This document shows, piece after piece, positions 1 to 6,704 of a DNA stretch of 7,551 bases. The notes under the pieces were generated by a model. It saw only the letters and a list, made by a program, of their open reading frames with translations. It was not told the DNA's origin and searched no databases. Source of the DNA: an uncultured Gammaproteobacteria bacterium (lineage in GTDB: Bacteria; Pseudomonadota; Gammaproteobacteria; Ga0077536); the NCBI GenBank assembly GCA_903866355.1, contig CAIPNE010000414.1, positions 1 through 7,551 of the forward strand, given 5' to 3'. The position numbers were made by a program, and so were the translations under genes. Positions within the stretch are counted from its first letter, which is position 1, and every line of letters starts with the position of its first letter.

Positions 1-1462
1 CGTCCAGCGTCCACAGGCGCTTGGAAGCTAAGGTGGGTTGCGCGATGAGTGTTTTGCCGTCTTCGCGCACAAAGCCCATATCGCGTGTCACGTCGGATAG
101 TTCGAAGCCTTCGTAGCGGTCGAGAAATCCTTGGAAGCCTTGGTAGTGCTGCGGCTCGTTGAAAAAAATCTCTTGGCAACCCGCCGAACAAAAAATAAAA
201 CGCTTGCCGTTATGCAGACACGAACGGCCACTATTGGCGCTCGGCAACGGGAAGATCGTGGGCAATTGACAGACCTGGCAAAAATTAGGCAGCCCGCCCA
301 ATTCTTTGAGAATCAGGGCCTGATCAGAAGGGTCCGTGCAGCGGTTATAAGTCTCCCAAAAACTGCCATAGTTGGCGTACCAGCCGGGATATTTTTTCTC
401 AAACCACTCCATGTCGGCGGGCGTCATGCCGTCGTAGCGGTGAAAAAATACCGGCCAAGCGCCAAACAGATAAATTGCCGCAGAGTGCGACAAATAATCC
501 TGATCGGAAATCATGCGGTCCAGATGCTTGGGCGCTTTGATGCCGTATTTTTCGAGCTTCTGATAAAACCCGCCGTAGAATTCATCGAACACCCAGCGCA
601 GGTTCATTTCTTTGGCGGACTCTTGGCGCTTGGTGACAAAATAATCGGTGAACAAGTTAACGCCCACACTGAAACTCATGTGGATTCGCCACGACCATTT
701 GTCGAGCGCTTGCTGAATGAGCGGGATATTGCGGTCCTTCTGGAGCAGGGTCGCGAGCGTCGCCCAACCATTGGCCATATGACGGGCTTCATCCGACTGA
801 ATCGTGAGCATCGTCGAGGCCATCATTTTGTCGCCGTGTGCGGCAGCGGCGCTCGACAGGCCCACAAAAAAAACATTCGAATACGCCGTTTCGACGAACA
901 TCTGCAGACCGAGCGAAGTCTCTACCGGATCGCAGGTCAGTAAATCCTCGAGCATGGCGCGAAAAATCCCCCCGCCAACACTGGTGCCGGCGGCCTTCAA
1001 CGCAACGTCGTAGCCCGCGGGATCCCGCCAACTGCGCAAGTGATGGCGCAGCGTATTGAGTTCCAGTTGCGAGTGCCGCACTTCGTCCAAACCTTGCATC
1101 ATGTAGCCTTGGCGTAGTTCCATTGGCGCCACACTGCGCACCATACGACCCATTTGTCGGGCGGCGGCGTACTCAACACCCGGCAGATTAGACAGGGCGA
1201 ATTTCATCCCCTCCATCCACCGTGCATCGGGCGCGCTATCGCTCAGACGGCTAGACGCCTCCAAAATGGCGTAATGGCGATTGTCCTTCTCGTGCTCTAC
1301 CTGAAAATATTCCCGCACGAAGGTCTTAAAGGGATCGACGGGTTTCAAACCCTCGAGGTGAAACCGGGTTTTCTGCACCAGTTTCTGGTCTGGCTTGATA
1401 TACGTGGGGTCCCAGTCGATCGACTTTACCCGGTCGTAGGCTTTGGCGTGCAAGTCACTCAT
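1..1462 (-). CDS. Diiron multicomponent monooxygenase hydroxylase, alpha subunit (3' end off window)
   Basis: Catalytic subunit of a soluble bacterial multicomponent monooxygenase (methane/propane/phenol/toluene monooxygenase superfamily), which activates O2 at a carboxylate-bridged diiron centre to hydroxylate a hydrocarbon or aromatic. I translated 487 codons from the ATG at 1462; the frame stays open to the window edge, so the C-terminus is missing. Predicted iron ligands are E97, E127/H130 (DEVRH), E191 and E225/H228 (DEARH). Their spacing matches MmoX E114, E144, H147, E209, E243, H246 almost exactly. C395xxC398 and C425xxxC429 form a four-cysteine, YHS-like zinc site as in phenol hydroxylase. 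The tail GKTLIAQP...LWTLD resembles propane and methane monooxygenase alpha subunits. GAGG lies nine bases before the ATG; another ATG four bases upstream meets a stop after three codons. It is the third gene of its operon. Active-site oddities are S195 and E134. The family is certain; the substrate is not known. Confidence 0.95.
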   Translation of the reverse strand, partial: MSDLHAKAYDRVKSIDWDPTYIKPDQKLVQKTRFHLEGLKPVDPFKTFVREYFQVEHEKDNRHYAILEASSRLSDSAPDARWMEGMKFALSNLPGVEYAAARQMGRMVRSVAPMELRQGYMMQGLDEVRHSQLELNTLRHHLRSWRDPAGYDVALKAAGTSVGGGIFRAMLEDLLTCDPVETSLGLQMFVETAYSNVFFVGLSSAAAAHGDKMMASTMLTIQSDEARHMANGWATLATLLQKDRNIPLIQQALDKWSWRIHMSFSVGVNLFTDYFVTKRQESAKEMNLRWVFDEFYGGFYQKLEKYGIKAPKHLDRMISDQDYLSHSAAIYLFGAWPVFFHRYDGMTPADMEWFEKKYPGWYANYGSFWETYNRCTDPSDQALILKELGGLPNFCQVCQLPTIFPLPSANSGRSCLHNGKRFIFCSAGCQEIFFNEPQHYQGFQGFLDRYEGFELSDVTRDMGFVREDGKTLIAQPTLASKRLWTLD

Positions 1463-1495
1463 GCATAAATGCCTCGTTCTTAGCGCAGCGCAACC

Positions 1496-1795
1496 TTAGT
1501 TCGCGAACGCTTCCTTGATGGATAAACGGTCGTTGCCCAACTCTACTTCGCCGGAATAACTCGCCAGCACCACCAGCAAAGCTGGCATATCGTAGGGACG
1601 ACCCAGTTCTTCGACGATCGTGGGAATATTGAAATCGAGCCGCTGCTCATTGCTGATGCTCAGATAGCTGCCGTGGTCTTCTACGCGCGCGCCGGGATTG
1701 TCAACACACGCGGCCTCAGCGATGGCAGAGGCTTCTTCGCCCGCCATAAACTTGGCGGTGACGCGATGATTTTCTGGAATGATGTGCGAGTTCAT
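1496..1795 (-). CDS. Monooxygenase coupling/effector protein (MmoB/DmpM family)
   Basis: Small cofactor-free regulatory protein of 99 residues that would bind the hydroxylase and tune O2 activation and substrate access. It carries the family pattern in its second half: a short beta-rich stretch, then RLDFNIPTIVEELGRPYD at about 52-69, followed by a hydrophobic strand and ASYSGEVEL at about 78-86. Related effectors have a similar D-F-...-LGRPY segment and a Tyr/Gly strand after it. The length fits MmoB/DmpM/TmoD proteins (about 90-140 residues). The open frame extends upstream to 1960, but that extension lies inside the beta-subunit gene and does not look like the family. The ATG at 1795 overlaps the beta-subunit stop as ATGA and has AGAGG seven bases before it, so I chose that start. 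Co-translation with the beta subunit is likely. The alpha subunit follows after 33 bases. Confidence 0.9.
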   Translation of the reverse strand: MNSHIIPENHRVTAKFMAGEEASAIAEAACVDNPGARVEDHGSYLSISNEQRLDFNIPTIVEELGRPYDMPALLVVLASYSGEVELGNDRLSIKEAFAN

Positions 1796-2817
1796 TCGCC
1801 AACCTCTGGCGCATTCAGCTCCAACGCCAACATTAACGCCCGCCAGTCGCGCACCACGACTTGACGCGCAGACTCGAAGGTCTGAGTCGACAGGGTCGCA
1901 AACACCGGGGCGATATGCTGGACCGCGTCCATCACCAGCGGTGTCCAATGCGCCAGCCACGCGTTGAACGCCAGCGCATTGTTAGCGTCTTGCGCCAACA
2001 GAAATCGCACCAGCGCCGAGGCCGCCGACTGCCGGACAGTTCGATCTTTTTCAGCCCCCGCCGCAATGACCCCGGCGACCGAATCGCCGTGCCGGGCGGC
2101 GCAGCGCAACAGCAATTCGCGATTAAACAGCGTGGCGAATAGCGGCTCGTAAATGAGGTTGATGACGAAATTAATTTCGCCCCAATCGCGCGACGCCATG
2201 AGATATTCAATGACCCGCCGAGTGGGTTGCCACACGGGAGAGTCCATCCATAACGCTTTGCACTCGGCATCACTAAAGCCGGGCAGCGCATCCTCCAGTG
2301 CCATCGTATAGAGCGCGATGTCCTGCGCATGGCGCGCTTTTTCCAGACTCTGAAACAGCAACGGCCCGGCCACCACATCCGACAGCGCCTCGCGTTGGGC
2401 GTAGCTTAAGGCCATAAACAAGCCGTACTCGGGGAACCGATAAGCGGCGTAGTGGGTTGCCAGAAAAGCACGCCAAGGCGGCGTGACATCAGCAAAGAGC
2501 TCGGCCTGTTGAGCCCCCTCGGTGGCCAAGGTGATCGCGCTGCCCAATGCTGCCTGACGCGCCACATAGGGACGGAACCATTCTTCCGCAGGGTCCCGGT
2601 ACGCCCACCAGTCGCGGGCTTTGAGCACGGTTGAACCCGCATCCCAAGCTGGTCGCCCCTCCTCATCGCGATTAAACCAACCTTGGGTGGCAAAATTCTG
2701 CGGGTCCCACTGGGCGTGCAGTGTCACTTCTTCGTATTGCGTGGCTCGCCGTTTGGCTGGCTCCAAATAGCGCAAGGACACAACTTTGCTACGGGGCGGT
2801 AAGGTGGCGGAGTGCAT
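1792..2817 (-). CDS. Diiron multicomponent monooxygenase hydroxylase, beta subunit
   Basis: Non-catalytic, ferritin-like helical partner of the alpha subunit (341 residues), expected to form the dimeric core of the hydroxylase. It shows the familiar layout of the family: an N-terminal arm with an aromatic, basic segment (RDWWAYRDPAEEWFRPYV at about 68-85), then helices with PEYGLFMALSYAQREALSDVV at about 129-149 and FQSLEKARHAQDIALY at about 155-170, then a helix around INFVINLIYEPLF. A beta subunit keeps the fold but not a full diiron ligand set, and I see no paired ExxH motifs. Length matches PrmC/DmpL-type subunits (about 330-390). It is the first gene of the operon and starts 186 bases from the divergent regulator. 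AGGA lies nine bases before the ATG. It ends in a 4-base overlap with the coupling protein. Phenol hydroxylase operons also place beta, effector and alpha in this order, but no DmpK-like gene precedes it here. Confidence 0.92.
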   Translation of the reverse strand: MHSATLPPRSKVVSLRYLEPAKRRATQYEEVTLHAQWDPQNFATQGWFNRDEEGRPAWDAGSTVLKARDWWAYRDPAEEWFRPYVARQAALGSAITLATEGAQQAELFADVTPPWRAFLATHYAAYRFPEYGLFMALSYAQREALSDVVAGPLLFQSLEKARHAQDIALYTMALEDALPGFSDAECKALWMDSPVWQPTRRVIEYLMASRDWGEINFVINLIYEPLFATLFNRELLLRCAARHGDSVAGVIAAGAEKDRTVRQSAASALVRFLLAQDANNALAFNAWLAHWTPLVMDAVQHIAPVFATLSTQTFESARQVVVRDWRALMLALELNAPEVGE

Positions 2818-2871
2818 ACCCAGAGGTCCTCTTGGTCGATCACGTCAACAAGCGCAACAGTGGATTTGTTC

Positions 2872-2932
2872 AGCGCGCCGTCTGCGCGGGGTTGCCGCTA
2901 GCAGTGGCAAAACAACCCACAACAGGCGCGCT
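2872..2932. repeat. Nested inverted repeats in the divergent intergenic region
   Basis: An outer pair AGCGCGCC (2872-2879) and GGCGCGCT (2925-2932) is exactly complementary. Inside it, GGGTTG (2889-2894) pairs with CAACCC (2913-2918). This overlaps the inner palindrome at 2892-2910 by sharing TTG, so the middle and inner stems exclude each other. All of it would lie in the 5' leader of the monooxygenase transcript if the predicted promoter is right. It could be folded leader RNA or a multi-site operator. Confidence 0.4.
2892..2910. promoter_or_regulatory. 19-bp near-palindrome, candidate operator
   Basis: TTGCCGCT-agc-AGTGGCAA: 8-base arms with one mismatch around a 3-base centre. Size and symmetry suit a dimeric TetR-type repressor. 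It sits between the divergent genes, roughly 40-55 bases downstream of the predicted monooxygenase transcription start, so a bound protein could block elongation. It is GC-rich and does not resemble the AT-rich operators of Vibrio HapR/LuxR proteins. It could instead be a hairpin in the leader RNA. Confidence 0.4.
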
Positions 2933-2946
2933 AATGACAAATCACT

Positions 2947-2975
2947 CCGACAAAAATTAAGCCCTGCTGTGTAAA
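2947..2975 (+). promoter_or_regulatory. Weak candidate promoter of the TetR-type regulator
   Basis: CCGACA (2947-2952), a 17-base gap and TGTAAA (2970-2975) on the plus strand give four matches out of six in each box. Transcription would begin near 2982, about 20 bases before the regulator's ATG. It lies back to back with, and overlaps, the candidate monooxygenase promoter, so binding here could affect both directions. Low confidence. Confidence 0.2.
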
Positions 2976-2982
2976 CTGTCAA
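2954..2982 (-). promoter_or_regulatory. Candidate sigma-70 promoter of the monooxygenase operon
   Basis: On the minus strand a perfect TTGACA (2982-2977) is followed, 17 bases on, by TAATTT (2959-2954), a poor -10. Transcription would start near 2947 and leave a leader of about 130 bases before the beta-subunit ATG. The -35 box and spacing are good and the -10 weak, as in a promoter needing activation, but this is a pattern match only. Confidence 0.4.
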
Positions 2983-3003
2983 TACCCCTAAAACGACATC
3001 GCT

Positions 3004-3618
3004 ATGCTCCGCAAACCGACCTCGCCACGACCGCGTACCCGTCTGATCCCCGCCCAACGCATGGCCCAATTGCTGGGCTGTGCGGTGCAGGTTTTTGCAC
3101 GCACGGGGCTCGCGAGCGGCGTCCACGCACAGGTGGCCAGTGCGGCCGAGGTCGCCGTCTCAACGGTGTTTGTTTATTTCCCGACGCGCGAAGCGCTGGT
3201 AGAGGCGGTCATCACCGAGGTCGACCGTTATTTGGTGGACTTGGTGGCGACGATCGCGAACACGCAACAATCGGCGACCGACAAGCTCTTGGCCATCCTC
3301 CACGAATTTTCCGTGACGGTCGATACGGCGCCCGCTTACATCAAAATTTGGCTGAATTGGAGCACCGACGTCGATGACGTCACCTGGGCGCGCTACGTCG
3401 ATTTCCAAGACCGCATCATTGCGGCCTTCGGTGACATTATCGTGGCCGGCAAAGCGGCGGGGGAAATTGCCAAGGACATCAACCCCATGCTGGGTGCCCA
3501 TTTGGTGATGAGCGCAGGGCACATGATCGCGCAGCTGAAATTCCGTGGGCGCGACCAACGCGAGGTCGATGACTTTGTGCGCGAGTTAATCCGCGGCGCC
3601 GTATTACCGAAGGAGTAA
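3004..3618 (+). CDS. TetR-family regulator resembling HapR/LuxR/LitR
   Basis: DNA-binding regulator of 204 residues. The N-terminal domain (about 10-65) has PRPRTRL, VFARTGLASGVHAQVA and VSTVFVYFPTREALVEAV, closely resembling the start of Vibrio HapR/LuxR/SmcR (RPRTRLSPQKR, VFARRG, VATVFNYFPTRE). The helix-turn-helix covers about 41-60. The ligand-binding half also keeps a HapR-like KIWLNWST segment (about 114-121; HapR has KVWFEWS) and the LKFRG-type end, and total length matches (about 200). The first ATG is preferred because it retains the RPRTRL arm, though no clear Shine-Dalgarno precedes it. A shorter start at 3061 would remove that arm. It diverges from the monooxygenase operon and converges on the molybdenum hydroxylase operon. 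By position it most likely controls the monooxygenase genes. In Vibrio such proteins are quorum-sensing master regulators; a local catabolic regulator is more likely here, but that is inference. Confidence 0.88.
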   Translation: MLRKPTSPRPRTRLIPAQRMAQLLGCAVQVFARTGLASGVHAQVASAAEVAVSTVFVYFPTREALVEAVITEVDRYLVDLVATIANTQQSATDKLLAILHEFSVTVDTAPAYIKIWLNWSTDVDDVTWARYVDFQDRIIAAFGDIIVAGKAAGEIAKDINPMLGAHLVMSAGHMIAQLKFRGRDQREVDDFVRELIRGAVLPKE

Positions 3619-3654
3619 GCGCCTGCTGAGGTCTATTTTAGGAGCGCGCGAGCA

Positions 3655-3678
3655 GCCGGCTAAAGGACCTAGCCAGGC
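3655..3678. terminator. Weak hairpin between convergent genes
   Basis: GCC-GGCTA (3655-3662) can pair with TAGCC-a-GGC (3670-3678) around a 7-base loop, leaving one bulged A. It lies in the 72-base gap between the convergent regulator and the MoaD-like gene, where a shared terminator would be expected. Neither strand has a T-run after the stem, so a classic intrinsic terminator is not supported. Confidence 0.25.
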
Positions 3679-3690
3679 CCCTCAAGACCC

Positions 3691-3939
3691 TTAGCCCCCA
3701 CCGATAACCGGCAGAAAATGGACTTCGCTGTCGGGGCCTACGGCCTCCAACAGCGGGGTTTGAAAAATCTCACCATCGATCGCCACGGCCATCCCCAGGC
3801 TGAGTTGTTCCGCCAAGCCTGGGTAGCGCCGCTCTAGTCCGGCCACTAACGATCGATAGTCGCTGGCGTTCACCTCGATCTGGGTTTGCCCGCCGGTATA
3901 CCGGCGGGCAAAGTCGCTTTGGAGAATCACCAGCGCCAT
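3691..3939 (-). CDS. MoaD/ThiS-like ubiquitin-fold protein ending in Gly-Gly-Gly
   Basis: Small beta-grasp protein of 82 residues. The family's role is to carry a C-terminal thiocarboxylate as sulfur donor, for example for the dithiolene of molybdopterin. Supporting features are the length, the central DYRSLVAGLERRYPGL helix (about 27-42), and the C-terminal strand VHFLPVIGGG, where MoaD proteins typically have a hydrophobic-Pro stretch ending in Gly-Gly. Here the gene ends with three glycines before TAA. Canonical MoaD and ThiS finish exactly on the second Gly, so the extra residue is unusual, although any C-terminal Gly might still be activated. It begins 7 bases after the stop of the molybdopterin subunit with no strong ribosome site, suggesting translational coupling. 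A role in cofactor supply or maturation of this molybdenum enzyme is inferred from position. No MoaE-like partner is in the window. Confidence 0.82.
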   Translation of the reverse strand: MALVILQSDFARRYTGGQTQIEVNASDYRSLVAGLERRYPGLAEQLSLGMAVAIDGEIFQTPLLEAVGPDSEVHFLPVIGGG

Positions 3940-3946
3940 GTGCTGA

Positions 3947-6223
3947 TCAGCCCGCCGTTTTGGCTCGGTCGAGTTGTGCCAACACGTGTGGTGGCGACAA
4001 CGGCAGATCCGTCATGCGCACGCCGGTGGCACGCGACACAGCGTTCGCCACGGCCGCTAGCGGCGGCACGATGGGCACTTCACCCACCCCCCGCACGCCA
4101 AAGGGATGTCCCGGATTGGGCACTTCCACCAGCACGGTGTCGATCATCGGCAGATCAGAGGCCACCGGCATGCGGTAGTCGAGGAACCCTGAATTGAGCA
4201 GACAACCTTTCTCATCGTAGAGATAGGCCTCATTCAGCGCCCAGCCAATACCCTGCACCGCGCCGCCCTGCAGCTGTCCTTCGACATAGGCTGGGTGAAT
4301 GGCCCGGCCCACGTCTTGGATGGCGGTGTAGCGAATGATCTTCACCGACCCGGTTTCGGGGTCGACTTCGACATCACACAGATGCGTGCCAAAACCTGGC
4401 CCAGCGCCGGCGGCGTTGATGGAGACATTGCCGCTGATGGGTCCACCGGTACGACCGGCTTGATGGGCAATTTCCGCCAAGGTGACGGGCGCACGGGTGG
4501 TATCGTCGACCCGCGTGCAATGCGCCGAACCTGCGCGCCATTCCACTTCGTAGGGCTCTACTTTCCACATCTTGGCAGCCCGCCCGCAGAGCTGTAGCAC
4601 GGTGGCTTCAGCGGCTTCGATGACGGCCTTGCCAGTGGCAAACGTCACCCGGCTACCACCGGTCAAAAAGCTGTAGGCAATTTGCGCGGTGTCGCCGATG
4701 GTGGGTTTAACGTGAGCAAAATCGATACCCAGCACTTCGGCGGCCATCATCGCCATGGAAGCGCGCGAGCCACCGATATCGGGGTTGCCCGTGACCACTT
4801 CCACCGTGCCATCTTCGTTGACATGGATCGCCGCACTCGATGGGCCACCAATATTGAACCAGAAACCCGACGCAATGCCGCGGCCTTGGTTGGGCCCCAG
4901 CGGCGCGGAATAATGCGGATGCGCCTTGGCAGCTTCGAGGGTTTCCACATAGCCGACGACCGGCAATTTGGCCCCATAGAGGGTGCGCATGCCGGTGGTG
5001 GCGGCGTTCTTCAGCCGTAGTTCTAGCGGATCAATATTGAGCTGTTGGGCCAATTCGTCGATGGCCGACTCCACCCCAAACGCCGCCATCGGCGCACCCG
5101 GCGCGCGATAGGCAGCGCTCTTGGGCCGGTTCGATACCACGTCGTAGCAGGTCGCTTTGGCGTGTTCGAACAGATAAGGCGTAAGACCCGTCATGCCGCC
5201 CAAAAAGGCCGGCGAGCCGGGGTACGCCCCAGCCTGATATTTCAGGGTCATTTCGCCGGCAGTGAAGGTGCCGTCGCGTTTGGCGCCCAGTTTAATTTTG
5301 ACGTGGGTACCAGAAGTGGGCCCAGTCGCTTTAAACACGTCGCCCCGCGACATCACCATTTTGACCGGACGTCCAGACTGGCGCGACAGCGCCAGCGCCA
5401 AGGGCTCGAGGTAGACGGTGGTTTTGCCACCAAAGCCACCGCCGATTTCCAAGGGGATGACCCGAATTTGGCCGATATCCATGCCCATCAGCTTGGCGCA
5501 GAACTCGCGCACCATGAACTGCCCCTGGCTGCTGCACCACACGGACGCCGTGCCATCGGCGCCGAAAGTCGCCGTCACGGCGTGGGGTTCGATGTAGCCC
5601 TGATGCACCGGCTGGGTGGTGTACTCGCGTTCAATAATGACCTCGGCTTCCGCGAAGCCTTTGGCAATATCGCCCAGCGCAAACTCGGTCACCCCAGCCA
5701 CGTTAGAGGCCGTGGTCGGGGTCGGCGTCACCCCCGTGGTGAATAAGTCAGGGTGGAGCAACGGCGCACCTTCGCGCATGGCCTCCAGCACGTCGATGAC
5801 GTGGGGCAGCACCTCGTAATCTACTTTGATGAGCGCTGCCGCGGCGGCGGCGATGGCGGTCGAAGTAGCGGCTAACGCCGCCACGGCGTGGCCTTCATAC
5901 AGCGCCTTGTCGCGGGCGATGACGTTGTGCGAGACGTGCCGAAAATTGATCGGCGCTTCCCCACCAGACGACAGCTCTGAGGGCAAATCGACCAAATCAG
6001 CGGCGGTTACCACCGCGAGCACGCCCGGCACGGCGCGCGCGGCACTGACGTCGATGGACTTGATGCGCGCATGCGCGTGTGGGCTGCGCACCACCACGCC
6101 AACGAGCATGCCTGGCAACTGGTGGTCCGCGCCGAACTCCGCACGGCCCGTCACTTTGTCGACGCCATCCGGCCGTACTGGCCGCGTGCCCACTACTCTG
6201 AACGTATTTTGTTCGTTACCCAT
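3947..6223 (-). CDS. Molybdenum hydroxylase large subunit (molybdopterin-binding, xanthine dehydrogenase family)
   Basis: Catalytic subunit of 758 residues that would bind Mo-pterin cytosine dinucleotide and hydroxylate a substrate with water-derived oxygen. The N-terminal domain begins GTRPVRPDGVDKVTGRAEF (about 12-30), typical for the family. Cofactor and active-site elements are Q233/Q235 (SSQGQF), GGGFGGK (261-267), AYRAPG (371-376), GGSRVTFATG (522-531) and GVGE (712-715), where E715 is the predicted catalytic base. The loop AYRAPG lacks the AYRCSFR signature of form I CO dehydrogenase, so it is not CoxL. Compared with bovine xanthine dehydrogenase, T268 seems to replace the purine-binding E802 while R373 falls at R880, so a purine substrate is unlikely. 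No signal peptide is visible; it should be cytoplasmic. It overlaps the [2Fe-2S] gene by 8 bases, with a strong GGGAGGAA ribosome site inside that gene. Likely substrates are an aldehyde, aromatic acyl or N-heterocycle; the exact one is unknown. Confidence 0.93.
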   Translation of the reverse strand: MGNEQNTFRVVGTRPVRPDGVDKVTGRAEFGADHQLPGMLVGVVVRSPHAHARIKSIDVSAARAVPGVLAVVTAADLVDLPSELSSGGEAPINFRHVSHNVIARDKALYEGHAVAALAATSTAIAAAAAALIKVDYEVLPHVIDVLEAMREGAPLLHPDLFTTGVTPTPTTASNVAGVTEFALGDIAKGFAEAEVIIEREYTTQPVHQGYIEPHAVTATFGADGTASVWCSSQGQFMVREFCAKLMGMDIGQIRVIPLEIGGGFGGKTTVYLEPLALALSRQSGRPVKMVMSRGDVFKATGPTSGTHVKIKLGAKRDGTFTAGEMTLKYQAGAYPGSPAFLGGMTGLTPYLFEHAKATCYDVVSNRPKSAAYRAPGAPMAAFGVESAIDELAQQLNIDPLELRLKNAATTGMRTLYGAKLPVVGYVETLEAAKAHPHYSAPLGPNQGRGIASGFWFNIGGPSSAAIHVNEDGTVEVVTGNPDIGGSRASMAMMAAEVLGIDFAHVKPTIGDTAQIAYSFLTGGSRVTFATGKAVIEAAEATVLQLCGRAAKMWKVEPYEVEWRAGSAHCTRVDDTTRAPVTLAEIAHQAGRTGGPISGNVSINAAGAGPGFGTHLCDVEVDPETGSVKIIRYTAIQDVGRAIHPAYVEGQLQGGAVQGIGWALNEAYLYDEKGCLLNSGFLDYRMPVASDLPMIDTVLVEVPNPGHPFGVRGVGEVPIVPPLAAVANAVSRATGVRMTDLPLSPPHVLAQLDRAKTAG

Positions 6224-6704
6224 GACTAGCTTCCTCCCGCATTTGTGCAGCGCAGTTCATGACTGCCCGGACGATTTTGTCGTAGCCCGTGCAGCGGCAC
6301 AGGTTGCCCGCCAACCAATAACGCACCTCGGTTTCGGTGGGATTGAGATTGCGCTCCAGCAGAGCTTTGCCGGCAATAATGAACCCCGGGGTGCAGATGC
6401 CGCATTGCAGCGCGGCTTCGTTGAGGAAAGCTTGCTGCAGCGGATGCAATACATTGCCCTGCGCCACGCCTTCAATCGTGGAAATTTCGTGCCCGGCAGC
6501 CTCTACGCCCAAGACGAGACAGGCACACACCAAGCGGCCATCCAACAGCACGCTGCACGCGCCACAGTCGCCGGTCCCGCAGCCTTCTTTGCTGCCGGTG
6601 AGGTCGAGTTCGTCGCGGAGGACATCCAGCAACGTTTGCTGGGTTTCGCACAAAAATTCTGCCGGCTCACCGTTGATGGTGGTCTGGATATGATGCTTAG
6701 CCAT
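6216..6704 (-). CDS. Molybdenum hydroxylase small subunit, two [2Fe-2S] clusters
   Basis: Electron-transfer subunit of 162 residues linking the Mo site to FAD. The plant-ferredoxin-like domain has EGCGTGDCGACSV (about 40-52) with cluster ligands C42, C47, C50 and C62. The helical domain has C101GIC104 followed by C136RC138 in NLCRCTGY, giving the second cluster. All eight cysteines are present, and length is normal for CoxS/HcrC-type subunits (about 155-170). C60, two residues before the last ligand, is an additional cysteine. Start ATG at 6704 overlaps the upstream FAD-subunit stop by one base (TAATG), with GGGGGA four bases earlier. The 3' end overlaps the large-subunit ATG by 8 bases (ATGGGTAA). 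This order, FAD then Fe-S then Mo subunit, is the coxMSL arrangement, found in many heterotrimeric molybdenum hydroxylases. Confidence 0.95.
   Translation of the reverse strand: MAKHHIQTTINGEPAEFLCETQQTLLDVLRDELDLTGSKEGCGTGDCGACSVLLDGRLVCACLVLGVEAAGHEISTIEGVAQGNVLHPLQQAFLNEAALQCGICTPGFIIAGKALLERNLNPTETEVRYWLAGNLCRCTGYDKIVRAVMNCAAQMREEASHG

Noticed and set aside
131..943. Long plus-strand open frame of 270 codons
   Set aside because: It lies antisense to the monooxygenase alpha-subunit gene, whose minus-strand frame is unmistakable and uninterrupted; the plus-strand protein resembles nothing I recognise.
1796..1960. Upstream extension of the coupling-protein frame
   Set aside because: The extra 55 residues lie within the beta-subunit gene, do not look like the family and would abolish the ATGA stop/start overlap.
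2818..3003. Vibrio-type HapR/LuxR operator
   Set aside because: I looked for an AT-rich palindrome like the known consensus (TTATTGATAAATTTATCAATAA-type) and found none; the only good palindrome is GC-rich.
3947..6223. CO dehydrogenase large subunit (CoxL)
   Set aside because: The active-site loop reads AYRAPG, not the AYRCSFR signature of true CO dehydrogenase, despite the coxMSL-like gene order.
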